In this document: piece by piece, positions 15,104-23,627 of the stretch
Layout of the letters: the number at the start of each line of letters is the position of its first letter
Numbering within the stretch: the stretch's first letter is position 1
Assembly (NCBI GenBank): GCA_029202525.1
Contig: CP119325.1
Span: 5,864,001 to 5,928,000, forward strand
DNA length: 64,000 nt
Reading direction: 5' to 3'
Origin: Candidatus Pseudomonas phytovorans
Lineage (GTDB): Bacteria > Pseudomonadota > Gammaproteobacteria > Pseudomonadales > Pseudomonadaceae
Translations under genes and position numbers: made by a program
The notes under the pieces: generated by a model
Seen by the model: the letters and a program-made list of their open reading frames with translations, nothing else
What the model was told of the DNA's origin: nothing
The model's database searches: none

Positions 15104-17821
15104 TCACGCCAGTACCCCCAGGGATTTGGCCTTGGCCACCGCCTGGGTGCGCCGCTCCACCCCCAGCTTGCTGTTGATGTGGCTGGCGTGGGTTTTCACG
15201 GTGTGCAGGGAAATGAACAGCTGCTCGCTGATCTGCTGGTTGGAACAGCCCTGGGCGATGAGTTCGAGCACGGCCAGTTCACGGCCGCTCAGGGCTTCAC
15301 CGGTGCCTGTGGTAGCGCTTGGAAGCTGCGGCAGGCGCTTGAGCAGTTCGGCTTGAACCGGGCAGGCGGCACCTGCCTGCAGGTGCTCATGCAGCCATTG
15401 CGGGTGTTTTTCCAGCAGCGGCTGGAACGGTTGCAGCACGCCGCCATGCGCTGATGCCAGTAGGCTTGGCAGCAACTGCGCAGCCTGCCCCTCACTGCCC
15501 TGGTCCAGCAGCAGGGAGAGCCATTGGCACAAGGCGCTGACGGTGAGCATCATGCCGCCGCTGGCCTGGCCACGCTCGACCAGCCTTGCCAGGCGTTGCA
15601 TGGCATCGTCGCCACGTAACTGGATGCGTTCGAGCAGCGCCTGTTGCAACGCAATGTGCAACGGCAGCAACGGGTGAAACTCCGGTGCTGCCGCTGGCTG
15701 CTCGCCACCGTAGGTCTGCCCCAAACGCAGCAACCAGGACTCGGCCAGGTCGGTACGCCCCTGAGCCAGCCAAAGTTCGCATTTGACCAGGGTAATCATG
15801 GCCAGGTAGTAGACCGGGGGCACGTCCCAGATATGCATCAGCCGTTCGGCCTCGGCCAATTCTGCGAAAGCCTCGGCAAAGTGCCCTTCCCGGCCATCGA
15901 GGGTCGCAATGACGCAATGGCCGATAAGCACACTGATATCCCTGCATGCCCGCGCCTCGCCCAACCCCGCTCGCAAACGCGAACGCCCCTGGGCTGGCTG
16001 GAGGCGCGAGACCAGCAGGTAACCTTCGTAAAGTGTCAGGCGCGCACGCACGGCATACAGCCGCTGCGCCGAAAGGCCTTGCAGGCGCTGAAGCCCTTGG
16101 CGCACTTCGTCCAGCGCGCGCAGCACCTCGCCACGCGCATGCAGCACCCGCGCCCGGTCGTAGTGGGCCAGCGCCTCGAACAACGGGTTACCGACCCGCT
16201 GGGCCAGCTCCAGCGCCTCCCGGTTCCAACCGCGGGCGCGCCAGAAGTCGCCATCGGCAATGGCCAGGTTGGACAGCGTCGACAAACACACCAGGCGTTG
16301 GCCATAGCGCTTGCTCGGCAGGCTCTGCAGCGCTTCACCGCAATAGGCCAGGGTGCGTTCGCGGTCGCCACGGCCACGGGCAATGACCCCACTCAGCGCC
16401 AGCCACTGGGCCAGCATCGACTTTTGCGCGGTCGCCGAGGGCGCAGGCAGAAAGCGGCTGAGGTAGCCAGCCAGTTCCTCGGCCGCGTCCAGCTGGCACG
16501 CCAGGCCCAACGCCCAGCTGTACAACACGATCAACCGTGGCGTGCTGATCAACAGGCTGTCGGGCAGGTCCATCTTCCAGCGCAGCAACATGCCGACGTT
16601 CTGTTCAGCCAGCAGTTGCTCCTCGGACAGGCTCTGCACCAGGTCGGCGGCGACATCAAGGTGGCCGGCACGCAGCGCCTGCTCCACCGCTTCGTCCAGC
16701 AGGCCCTGGCTTTCAAACCAGCGACAGGCACGCAGCTGCAGACCGGCCAGTGGTTCGCTGGCCTGACGGCTGCGCAGCAGATCGGAGAACAGGTGATGGT
16801 AGCGGAACCAGTGGCCATGCTCGTCCAGAGGCACCAGAAACACCTGATGCGCCTGCAGGAAGCCCAGCACTGCGGCGCTGTCGTGTCGGCCACGCAAGGC
16901 ATCGCACAAGGCGGCGCAGAAGCGCTCCTGGCAGGCCGTGTCGTACAAGAATGCCTGGACGTCGGCAGGTAGCATGTCGATGACTTCTTCAAGCAGGTAG
17001 TCGCGGATCAGGCCTTCGCCGCCATGCAAGGCCTGGGGCAGTGCTTGTTCGTCCGTCGACTCGCTGGCTGCCAGTTGCCAGAAGCGCAAACCGGCCACCC
17101 AACCGTCGCTGCGCTGGATCAGATTGTCCAGTGCCTGGCCGCGCAGGCCCGCTGGCTGCCGGCCGATCACCGCCAGCGACTCTTCGGCGGTGAGGCGCAA
17201 ATCCTGCTCGTTAAGTTCGACAAGCTGGCGCGATAGCCGCAAACGCGCCAGGTGCCAGTCCGGGCGCTGGCGACTGGTCACAAGTAACACCAGGCCGGCA
17301 GGCAGGTGGTTGAGGAAAAACTGCAGGCAACGGTCGAGCACCGGCCCTTGGGCCAGGTGATAGTCGTCCAGGACCAGCAGCACAGGGGTATCGGTTTGCA
17401 AGTACAGCGCCAGTTCGTCGAGCAACCCGTCGATCCACTCTTCGAAGGCGAACGGCTGGTGACGCTGGCGCATTTTCAGCAAGCCCATGGCCTGCCCGCC
17501 CAGTGCCGGGCAGTACTGCTGCAGGCCTTCGAGCAGGCGTTCAAGAAAGCGGCCAGGGTCGGCATCACGTTGGCTCAAGCCCAGCCACAGGCTACGCCAG
17601 TGCTCGGGCAGCGCTTCACAAAACTCGATGGCCAGAGAGCTTTTGCCGAAACCCGCCGGGGCATTCACCAGCAATAGCCGGCCACCCAGCCCGGCGTGCA
17701 AGCGCTGACACAGACGCATACGTGGTACATGGCCGTCGGGCTGCGGCGGCCGGAAGAAACGCCCGTCCAGCAGGCCAAGGGCCTGACTCGCGAATCCATG
17801 CGTACGGGACAGATCTGTCAT
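15104..17821 (-). CDS. MalT-like LuxR-family transcriptional regulator (LAL type, ATP-dependent)
   Basis: 905 residues. N-terminal STAND-type ATPase with Walker A APAGFGKSS (54-62) and Walker B VLLVLDDYHL (about 148-157); a long helical TPR-like middle (about 370-820) that would bind the inducer or partners; and a C-terminal LuxR helix-turn-helix LSGRELAVLELIAQGCSNQQISEQLFISLHTVKTHASHINSKLGV. Such proteins oligomerise with ATP and inducer and activate promoters with direct repeats. It is followed on the same strand, after 354 bases, by the end of DUF1302-DUF1329, the probable target operon. Confidence 0.93.
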   Translation of the reverse strand: MTDLSRTHGFASQALGLLDGRFFRPPQPDGHVPRMRLCQRLHAGLGGRLLLVNAPAGFGKSSLAIEFCEALPEHWRSLWLGLSQRDADPGRFLERLLEGLQQYCPALGGQAMGLLKMRQRHQPFAFEEWIDGLLDELALYLQTDTPVLLVLDDYHLAQGPVLDRCLQFFLNHLPAGLVLLVTSRQRPDWHLARLRLSRQLVELNEQDLRLTAEESLAVIGRQPAGLRGQALDNLIQRSDGWVAGLRFWQLAASESTDEQALPQALHGGEGLIRDYLLEEVIDMLPADVQAFLYDTACQERFCAALCDALRGRHDSAAVLGFLQAHQVFLVPLDEHGHWFRYHHLFSDLLRSRQASEPLAGLQLRACRWFESQGLLDEAVEQALRAGHLDVAADLVQSLSEEQLLAEQNVGMLLRWKMDLPDSLLISTPRLIVLYSWALGLACQLDAAEELAGYLSRFLPAPSATAQKSMLAQWLALSGVIARGRGDRERTLAYCGEALQSLPSKRYGQRLVCLSTLSNLAIADGDFWRARGWNREALELAQRVGNPLFEALAHYDRARVLHARGEVLRALDEVRQGLQRLQGLSAQRLYAVRARLTLYEGYLLVSRLQPAQGRSRLRAGLGEARACRDISVLIGHCVIATLDGREGHFAEAFAELAEAERLMHIWDVPPVYYLAMITLVKCELWLAQGRTDLAESWLLRLGQTYGGEQPAAAPEFHPLLPLHIALQQALLERIQLRGDDAMQRLARLVERGQASGGMMLTVSALCQWLSLLLDQGSEGQAAQLLPSLLASAHGGVLQPFQPLLEKHPQWLHEHLQAGAACPVQAELLKRLPQLPSATTGTGEALSGRELAVLELIAQGCSNQQISEQLFISLHTVKTHASHINSKLGVERRTQAVAKAKSLGVLA

Positions 17822-18013
17822 GGCCGGCTCGTTCTGGGTGGAGGACTACGGCGGGATGGATGCTTGCGAGACTAGCCGGTAACGCAGCGCATTTGAAGAT
17901 GATGGGCGCAATTGCCCCGGAAAAGACTGCGACAAAAAGCAACATGGCTGATGGACAAGCGCTGGGGCGGGGGTTTGGGTGGGTATTCAGCAGATTTATC
18001 GCCTGTCCTGGCC

Positions 18014-18101
18014 TCTTCGCGGGCACGCCCGCTCCCACAGGGACTGCACTGCTTTCAAGGCCGGTGCTGTACCTGTGGGAGCGGGCGCGCCCGCGAAGGG
18101 G
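18014..18101. repeat. REP pair (inverted)
   Basis: Copy one, CTTCGCGGGCACGCCCGCTC... (18015-18042), and an inverted copy, CCTGTGGGAGCGGGCGCGCC... (18072-18100), differ at only one base in the palindromic core (GCACGC against GCGCGC). Confidence 0.85.
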
Positions 18102-18118
18102 CCGGAACAGAAAATAGA

Positions 18119-18143
18119 AACGCCCCGGGCAGGCCGGGGCGTT
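18119..18143 (-). terminator. Rho-independent terminator after the DUF1329 gene
   Basis: On the minus strand: stem AACGCCCCGG / CCGGGGCGTT with 5-base loop, followed by a T-rich run (TTTCTATTTTC). It lies 33 bases after the stop codon. Confidence 0.8.
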
Positions 18144-18175
18144 CTGGGGATCACACGGAGTAAAAGGTTTTCAGA

Positions 18176-19540
18176 TCAGCGAACACCTGCCTGGCGCAAC
18201 GCCGCAGGCTGGAAGTCCGCCTTGCTGGCACTGAAGCCGAAGTCGTAGGCGCGCTTCTCTTCGTTTTTCATGCCCAGGGCCAGGTAACGGCCCGACTGCA
18301 GGTCGTAGATGGTTTCCAGGGTGTACCAAGGCACCTCTTTGTTGTAATACGGCTGGGAGTGGGCTTCGGAAACGCGCCACAGCTGGTTACGGCCGTCGTA
18401 CTGGTCGATCACTGCGGCCTGCCAGGTGTCCTCGTCGATGTAGAAGTCACGTTTGGCGTAGATGTGCCGTTGACTCGGCTTAAGGGTTGCGACCACGTGC
18501 CAGACGCGGCGCAACTCGTAACGGGACAGGTCCTGGTTGATGTGCCCGGCCTTGATGATGTCGGTGTACTTCAGCTTGGGGTCATCCAGCTTGAAGGCGT
18601 TGGAGGCGATGTACAGCTCCTTCTTGCCTTCCAGCTTCCAGTCATAACGGTCTGGCGCACCGTTGAACATATCCAGGTTGTCCGATGTGCGCAGGCCGTC
18701 TGCAGCGGTACCAGGGCCGTCGTACGACACTTGTGGTGCCTTGCGTACGCGACGCTGGCCGGCGTTGTAGATCCAGGCATTGCGCGGTTCCTTCACCTGG
18801 TCGAGGGTTTCGTGCACCAGCAGCACTGTACCGGCCAGGCGGGCCGGCGCGGTCACTTCCTGCTTGAAGTAGAACAGGATGTTCCCCGGGTTGTTCGGGT
18901 CGTAATCCTTCATCTTGTCGCGGAAGACGAACTGGTCGGAGAAACTCACGGGGACGAACGAGCCGTTTTGCTGCGGCGTGGCCTGGATCACCAGGCGGCT
19001 GACGCTGCCGCCGCGGTAGCGGGTAATGTGGTTCCAGATCACTTCCAGGCCCGTTTTAGGGATCGGGAACGGCACCGCAGTGCGGAAGTTGTTCAGCCCG
19101 TTGCCGCCCTCCACCAGCGTGGTCTTGGTGGCGTTTTCCTTGATGGCGGCGAATACATCGGCGGGGACCGTAGAGCCGCGATGGGTCTTGAATACCGGGA
19201 TCCGGAAAGTATCCGGGTAGCGCTTGAACATGGCCAGCTGGCCCGGCGAAAGCTTGTCCTTGTATTGCTCGGCGTTTTGCGCAGTGATGGTAAACAGCGG
19301 CTTTTCACTGCCATACGGGTCGGCCAGGAAGCCCTTGCCGTCGACGCTGCCTGCGGTCTTCGACAGCGGCTCCCACGGGCCGATCGAGCCATCGGCGTTG
19401 CCGGCCTTTTCGGCCCCCATCGGGGTCAGGGTGCTGCCCAGCTTGGCCGCCTCGTCGGCGGATACCGCAGCCATGACGCTGGTCGCTAGCAGGGACAGGC
19501 CCAGTACACCGGCTTGCAGCAGACTTTTGGTCTTGTTCAT
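18176..19540 (-). CDS. DUF1329 envelope protein (LolA/LolB-like fold family)
   Basis: 454 residues with an N-terminal signal peptide (MNKTKSLLQAGVLGLSLLATSVMA, cleavage after AMA-like site near residue 25). The rest matches DUF1329: ITRYRGGSVSRLVIQATPQQ, YNAGQRRVRKAPQVSYDGPG, ELRRVWHVVATLKPSQRHIYAKRDFYIDEDTWQ and LQSGRYLALGMKNEEK. The beta-rich fold is thought related to lipoprotein-sorting LolA/LolB types; no experimentally proven function known to me. It is the second gene of an operon with the DUF1302 gene, 25 bases downstream of it. These two families travel together in pseudomonads. Confidence 0.9.
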   Translation of the reverse strand: MNKTKSLLQAGVLGLSLLATSVMAAVSADEAAKLGSTLTPMGAEKAGNADGSIGPWEPLSKTAGSVDGKGFLADPYGSEKPLFTITAQNAEQYKDKLSPGQLAMFKRYPDTFRIPVFKTHRGSTVPADVFAAIKENATKTTLVEGGNGLNNFRTAVPFPIPKTGLEVIWNHITRYRGGSVSRLVIQATPQQNGSFVPVSFSDQFVFRDKMKDYDPNNPGNILFYFKQEVTAPARLAGTVLLVHETLDQVKEPRNAWIYNAGQRRVRKAPQVSYDGPGTAADGLRTSDNLDMFNGAPDRYDWKLEGKKELYIASNAFKLDDPKLKYTDIIKAGHINQDLSRYELRRVWHVVATLKPSQRHIYAKRDFYIDEDTWQAAVIDQYDGRNQLWRVSEAHSQPYYNKEVPWYTLETIYDLQSGRYLALGMKNEEKRAYDFGFSASKADFQPAALRQAGVR

Positions 19541-19565
19541 GTCGTGTCGTCCTGGATCTGTGTGC

Positions 19566-21452
19566 TTAGAAGTTCACGCCGAAGCTGAGCGCGACGAAGT
19601 CACGGTCATCCACGGTGCTGTACTTGCCGTCGAAGAAGTTGGTGTACGACAGGCTCGCCGTGTAGGTGTTCTGGTACTCGGCGTCCAGGCCCAGGCTGAC
19701 TGCCTTGCGGCCTTCCTCGAAGTTGGCACCAGGGCCAGGCGAGTAGCCGGAAACGTCATGCGACCAGGCTACGCTGGGCTTGAGGTTGACCCCGGCGAAG
19801 ACGTCGTTGTAGTCCCAGATGACCCGGGCGCGGTAGCCCCAGGAGGTGCTGGTGGTATAGCCGTCGTTCTCGCATTTGCGATTCAGGTTGGTGGTAGATG
19901 CCCCGGCACCTGCGCCGGCGATGGTGCTGGCATTGAGTGCCTGGCAGGTATCGGCACCGCCAGTGGCAGGCAGCGGGCCAGGCCCGAAGACCGGGTCACG
20001 GCCATAACGGGTCTCGCGTGCGTTTTCCAGGCCGCCAACGTGGGTGACCCCAACTTCACCGACCACAGTCATGCGGCTGGCGCCCATTACCTGGTCGAAG
20101 AAGTGCGTCAGAGTGGTCTGGAACTGAGTGATTTCCTTGCGGCGATAGCCGTGCAGGTCTTGGCCGGGAGTACCGGTCAATAGCGAAGCGTTGGTCAGTG
20201 CGCCACCAATCGGACGCACACCCGCAAACAGGATGTCGGTGGTATTCAGTTGCACGGGGGCATTGGGGCGATAGCTGACTTCACCACTCCAGGCCGTACC
20301 CGTAGGCAGCGTGGTGGAGAAACTCAGGCCGTACAGGCGGATGTCCTCGGGGTACTCGACGAAGTACTCGGAGTTACCCGCCACAATCAGCGGTGCCAAC
20401 GCGCGCAACTGCGCAGGCAGCGCGCTAAGGCCGGCGAACACCGACGGTGGAGCGCCGGTGGCGCTGAAGATCGGCGCGCGGCTGTGGTAGTTCATGAAGT
20501 AGGCACCGAACTCGGTGTCCAGCGGATCGAACATATACCGCAACGCCACGCCGAACTGGCCGCTGTCGCGGGCATCACGGTCGGCGCCCCGGCGCACCAT
20601 CACCCCTTCCTCGTTGATGTTGACACCCCGGGAGGCGAGGAACTGCTGGGCCGCGCCCGGCACGGTACGGCTGCTGTTGAGCACACGCAGGTTATCGGTA
20701 CAGCCGTCGGCAATGATGTCTGGCTGCGAGAAGAACGTGCCGCAGTTGTCGACGACGGTCTGGTCCCATTCGATCTGGTAGAAGGCCTCGGCCGACAGGT
20801 TGTCGGTCAGGCTTTGCGAGATATAGAACATGTTGACCGGGATCAGGCCTTCCTTGACCTCGGCCCCAGGGCGGCGGAACGCGGAAACATCTATCGGGTT
20901 GATCGAGTTGATGCCGCCGCCGATGAAGGTACTCTCACCCCAGCTGACAACCTGCTTGCCCAGGCGCACCGAGCCTGGCATGTCGCCAATCGAATAGTTG
21001 TGGTAGACGAAAGCGTCGAGCAGCTCGGCGCCCGAAGACTTGGCGCCTTCCTTGCGGTTGGAGTCGCTGATGTCCTTGAATGGTCGGCTTTCGTCCTTCA
21101 GCTCGAAGTCGTACCAGTACTTGCCGCGCACGAACACACCGGTATCACCGTACTTGAGCTCCAGGTCATGGATACCCTTGAAGATCTTGGAGAACGTTTC
21201 GCCCTTCTTGAAGTTCAGGTGGCCATCGTCAGAGGTCTGCGACAGGCCCTTGCCGCCGTTGTTCACCCCGATCAGGTTCTTGTTGGGGTTGGCCGTCGAC
21301 CAGCTGGCACCGATGGAGAGCGACGAGTCGAACTGGCCTTCGATTTCACCAATGTTGAAACTGACAGCGAAAGCAGGACTTGCGAGCGTGGAAGCAAGGC
21401 TGACGGCCAGGGGCAACTTGGCCCGGCGCCAGAACAGGTTTGCAGATTTCAT
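19566..21452 (-). CDS. DUF1302 outer-membrane-like protein
   Basis: 628 residues. Signal peptide with a clear hydrophobic core (LPLAVSLASTLASPAFA) followed by mature VSFNIGEIEGQFDSSLSIGASW. The body is rich in alternating aromatic and polar strands (GKYWYDFELKDESRP, YHNYSIGDMPGSVRLGKQVVSWGESTF, WGYRARVIWDYNDVFAGVNLKPSVAWSHDV) and ends in phenylalanine-containing DFVALSFGVNF, typical of an outer-membrane beta-barrel. DUF1302 members are suspected channels or binding proteins for hydrophobic substrates; that is inference. First gene of the DUF1302-DUF1329 operon. Confidence 0.9.
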   Translation of the reverse strand: MKSANLFWRRAKLPLAVSLASTLASPAFAVSFNIGEIEGQFDSSLSIGASWSTANPNKNLIGVNNGGKGLSQTSDDGHLNFKKGETFSKIFKGIHDLELKYGDTGVFVRGKYWYDFELKDESRPFKDISDSNRKEGAKSSGAELLDAFVYHNYSIGDMPGSVRLGKQVVSWGESTFIGGGINSINPIDVSAFRRPGAEVKEGLIPVNMFYISQSLTDNLSAEAFYQIEWDQTVVDNCGTFFSQPDIIADGCTDNLRVLNSSRTVPGAAQQFLASRGVNINEEGVMVRRGADRDARDSGQFGVALRYMFDPLDTEFGAYFMNYHSRAPIFSATGAPPSVFAGLSALPAQLRALAPLIVAGNSEYFVEYPEDIRLYGLSFSTTLPTGTAWSGEVSYRPNAPVQLNTTDILFAGVRPIGGALTNASLLTGTPGQDLHGYRRKEITQFQTTLTHFFDQVMGASRMTVVGEVGVTHVGGLENARETRYGRDPVFGPGPLPATGGADTCQALNASTIAGAGAGASTTNLNRKCENDGYTTSTSWGYRARVIWDYNDVFAGVNLKPSVAWSHDVSGYSPGPGANFEEGRKAVSLGLDAEYQNTYTASLSYTNFFDGKYSTVDDRDFVALSFGVNF

Positions 21453-21515
21453 CGACGCTACTCCATGTACTTTATTGTTATGGCAGTGAGTCCTTTCAAG
21501 AACGGCCGAGCGACC

Positions 21516-21536
21516 GGTTTGCAGGTTTGCACCTGC
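21516..21536. promoter_or_regulatory. Direct repeat and inverted repeat upstream of DUF1302, candidate activator site
   Basis: GGTTTGCA occurs twice in tandem (21516-21523 and 21524-21531). Overlapping it is an inverted repeat GCAGGT-TTGC-ACCTGC (21521-21536). MalT-type activators bind direct repeats, and such a regulator gene is next to the operon. Assignment is inference. Confidence 0.35.
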
Positions 21537-21743
21537 GACGACACGGCTTGCGCGTATCGCCCTCCCCCATTCCTGAAAATCCCCTGGCCCCGACTATAGC
21601 CAGCAAGGCACAGGCGCTTGATCCCTCTAAAGTGTGATTTGCGCTCCATGCCGCCAACTCGCTGCAGTGTTGTCCCGGTTGCGGGCTGGCAGAGCTCAAG
21701 GATGGCGCATTTCTGCCATTTGGCAAGGCGCCGAGGCCTCTAG

Positions 21744-21779
21744 CGTGCGGGTCGCGTTCTGACGTTCGCGACCCGCACG
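21744..21779 (-). terminator. Hairpin after the acyl-CoA ligase gene
   Basis: Thirteen-base perfect stem (CGTGCGGGTCGCG and its complement, 10-base loop) five bases after the stop codon. No T-run follows on either strand, so it may protect the 3' end of the mRNA rather than stop transcription alone. Confidence 0.5.
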
Positions 21780-21783
21780 GTGG

Positions 21784-23466
21784 TTACAGCGTGGACAGGA
21801 ACGCGCTGTTGCTGGCCTGCCACTGCACGATGTCCTGGCGGATGCGTTTCTTGTCGAGCTTGCCGACACTGGTCTTGGGAATTTCAGTAACAACAGCGAT
21901 CTGGCCAGGAATCGCCCATTTGTTGATGTGCCCCTGCTCGACAAACGGCTTGAGGTGGTCCTTCAATGCCTTGGCGTCGATGGCATGGCCTTCGCGCACC
22001 ACCAGCAATGCAAACGGGCGCTCGCCCCATTGTGGGTCGGCCACGCCCACCACCGCCACTTCGCGCACGGCCGGGTGGCGGCTGACCAGGTCTTCCAGGT
22101 CGAGCGAGGAAATCCACTCACCGCCGGTCTTGATCACGTCCTTGATGCGGTCACGGATGTCGATGTAACCCATGTTGTCGAGGGTGGCTACGTCACCGGT
22201 GTGCAGCCAGCCACCCTGCCACAGCTCCTCGCTCTTTTCCGGCTCCTTGAAGTAACCCATGGTCAGCCACGGCGCACGCAGCACCAGCTCGCCCTGCGTT
22301 TCGCCATCGGCAGGCAGGAAATTGCCGTCGCCATCGACAATGGCCGCTTCGACCAGCGGCACCGGCACGCCGGCCTTGATGCGGTAGGTGACGCGCTCAT
22401 CCTCGCTGCCGGCCTGCAGCTCGTCGTTGAGGTGCGCGGCGGAGATCAGCGGGCAGGTTTCGGACATGCCATACGCTGCGGTCAGCTGGATGCCACGCGC
22501 CAGGGCAGCCTGGTACAGCGAACGGTTCAGCGAGCTGCCGCCGATGATGATCTTCCAGCCGCCAAAGTCCTGCCCTTGCGCGGTCGGGCAGTTGAGCAGC
22601 ATCTGCAGGATGGTCGGCACGCAGTGGGAGAACGTGACCTTCTCTTCACGCCACAGCTTGACCAGCATGTCCGGCTCGTAGCGCCCCGGGTATACCTGCT
22701 TCATGCCAAGCATGGTGGCGGCGTAGGGAATACCCCAGGCATGTACGTGGAACATCGGGGTGATGGGCATGTACACATCGTTGCTGCCCAGCAGGCGCAC
22801 GCTGTCGATGCTGCCGGTGACAGACGCTTCGGCCAGTGTGTGCAGGACCAGTTGCCGGTGGGTGAAGTACACGCCCTTGGGGTTACCGGTGGTGCCAGTG
22901 GTGTAAAAGGTGGTGGCCACCGAGTTTTCATCGAAGTCCGGGAAATCGTAGCGCGGGCTGGCAGCTGCAAGCAGTTGCTCGTACTCGCCCACCAGGCCGG
23001 GCAACTCGGCTGTCTTGTCCGGGCCATCGGTCAGCAGCAGGGTCTTTTCAACGGTGGTCAGTTGCCCGGCAATGGCCTGGTAGAGGCCGACGAAATCGCT
23101 GTTGACCAGCACCACGCGGTCTTCGGCATGGTTCATGGTGTAGAGGATCTGCTCGGGCGACAGGCGCACGTTGATGGTGTGCACCACGGCGCCGATCATC
23201 GGGATGGCGAACATGCACTCCAGGTAGCGGTGGCTGTCCCAGTCCATTACCGCCACCGTGTCACCGGCTTTAACCCCGGCCTCGGTCAGCACATTGGCCA
23301 GGCGCGCAATGCGCTCGTTGAGCTGTGGGTAGGTCAGGCGCAGCTGGTCGCGGTAGACGATTTCGCGGGTCTTTTCATAGCGGCTGCCGGACATCAGCAG
23401 GCGTTTGATCAGCAGCGGGTAGTCGTAGGCGCCCTCGGCGGGCTTGATGATGCGGGTCTGCAGCAT
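21784..23466 (-). CDS. alkK: Medium-chain acyl-CoA synthetase (AMP-binding, AlkK-like)
   Basis: 560 residues. ANL-superfamily ligase that activates a carboxylic acid with ATP and CoA. Motifs: P-loop YTTGTTGNPKGV (about 185-196), AAYGMSETCP, TGD in WLHTGDVATLD, hinge IDIRDRIKDVIKTGGEWISS and the catalytic Lys region KTSVGKLDKKRIRQ. No signal peptide, so cytosolic. The KT2440 counterpart is reported as an AlkK-type medium-chain fatty-acyl-CoA ligase; the chain length here is by analogy. Upstream of and codirectional with the DUF1302-DUF1329 genes, divergent from hprA; this neighbourhood suggests the acid comes from a substrate handled in the envelope. The gene symbol is tentative. Confidence 0.88.
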   Translation of the reverse strand: MLQTRIIKPAEGAYDYPLLIKRLLMSGSRYEKTREIVYRDQLRLTYPQLNERIARLANVLTEAGVKAGDTVAVMDWDSHRYLECMFAIPMIGAVVHTINVRLSPEQILYTMNHAEDRVVLVNSDFVGLYQAIAGQLTTVEKTLLLTDGPDKTAELPGLVGEYEQLLAAASPRYDFPDFDENSVATTFYTTGTTGNPKGVYFTHRQLVLHTLAEASVTGSIDSVRLLGSNDVYMPITPMFHVHAWGIPYAATMLGMKQVYPGRYEPDMLVKLWREEKVTFSHCVPTILQMLLNCPTAQGQDFGGWKIIIGGSSLNRSLYQAALARGIQLTAAYGMSETCPLISAAHLNDELQAGSEDERVTYRIKAGVPVPLVEAAIVDGDGNFLPADGETQGELVLRAPWLTMGYFKEPEKSEELWQGGWLHTGDVATLDNMGYIDIRDRIKDVIKTGGEWISSLDLEDLVSRHPAVREVAVVGVADPQWGERPFALLVVREGHAIDAKALKDHLKPFVEQGHINKWAIPGQIAVVTEIPKTSVGKLDKKRIRQDIVQWQASNSAFLSTL

Positions 23467-23505
23467 GGGTATCCCTTTTCTGAAAAGCGGGCCGGAAAAG
23501 TCTGA

Positions 23506-23520
23506 GAACTACTGTAGTTC
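23506..23520. promoter_or_regulatory. Perfect 15-bp palindrome between acyl-CoA ligase and hprA genes
   Basis: GAACTAC-T-GTAGTTC, seven-base arms around one central base, 40 bases upstream of the ligase start codon. The symmetry and position suggest an operator for a dimeric regulator (TetR or GntR-like), unidentified. Confidence 0.4.
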
Positions 23521-23627
23521 GCGAATGTGACGGCTAAATCAGCCGAAGGAATGATTTGGCTGCGCAGGGTATGAGTGGCATTGTCCGGGTGATGGATCAC
23601 CCCAGCCCTGCCAATGGAGCCTTACTG

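Larger units (their letters stand above)
17822..18175. other. Intergenic region before the MalT-like regulator gene
   Basis: 354 bases between the regulator start (17821) and the end of the DUF1329 gene (18176). It holds a REP pair (18014-18101) and the DUF1329 terminator (18119-18143), both listed separately. The remaining 190 bases next to the regulator must carry its promoter; I see no strong -35/-10 match or named operator there. Confidence 0.5.
21453..21783. other. Upstream region of the DUF1302 operon
   Basis: 331 bases. It contains, reading toward DUF1302 on the minus strand: a stable hairpin belonging to the end of the acyl-CoA ligase gene (21744-21779), a -10-like TATAGT (21593-21598), a tandem GGTTTGCA repeat (21516-21531), and an A-rich AACAATAA motif (21472-21479) about 20 bases before the start codon. 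No gene seen. Confidence 0.5.

Noticed and set aside
20250..21599. 449-codon plus-strand frame opposite DUF1302
   Set aside because: Lies entirely over a gene with signal peptide and family sequence; no ribosome site and no domain.
21928..23505. 525-codon plus-strand frame opposite the acyl-CoA ligase gene
   Set aside because: No recognisable protein features, and the ligase frame has all family motifs; antisense shadow of high GC.
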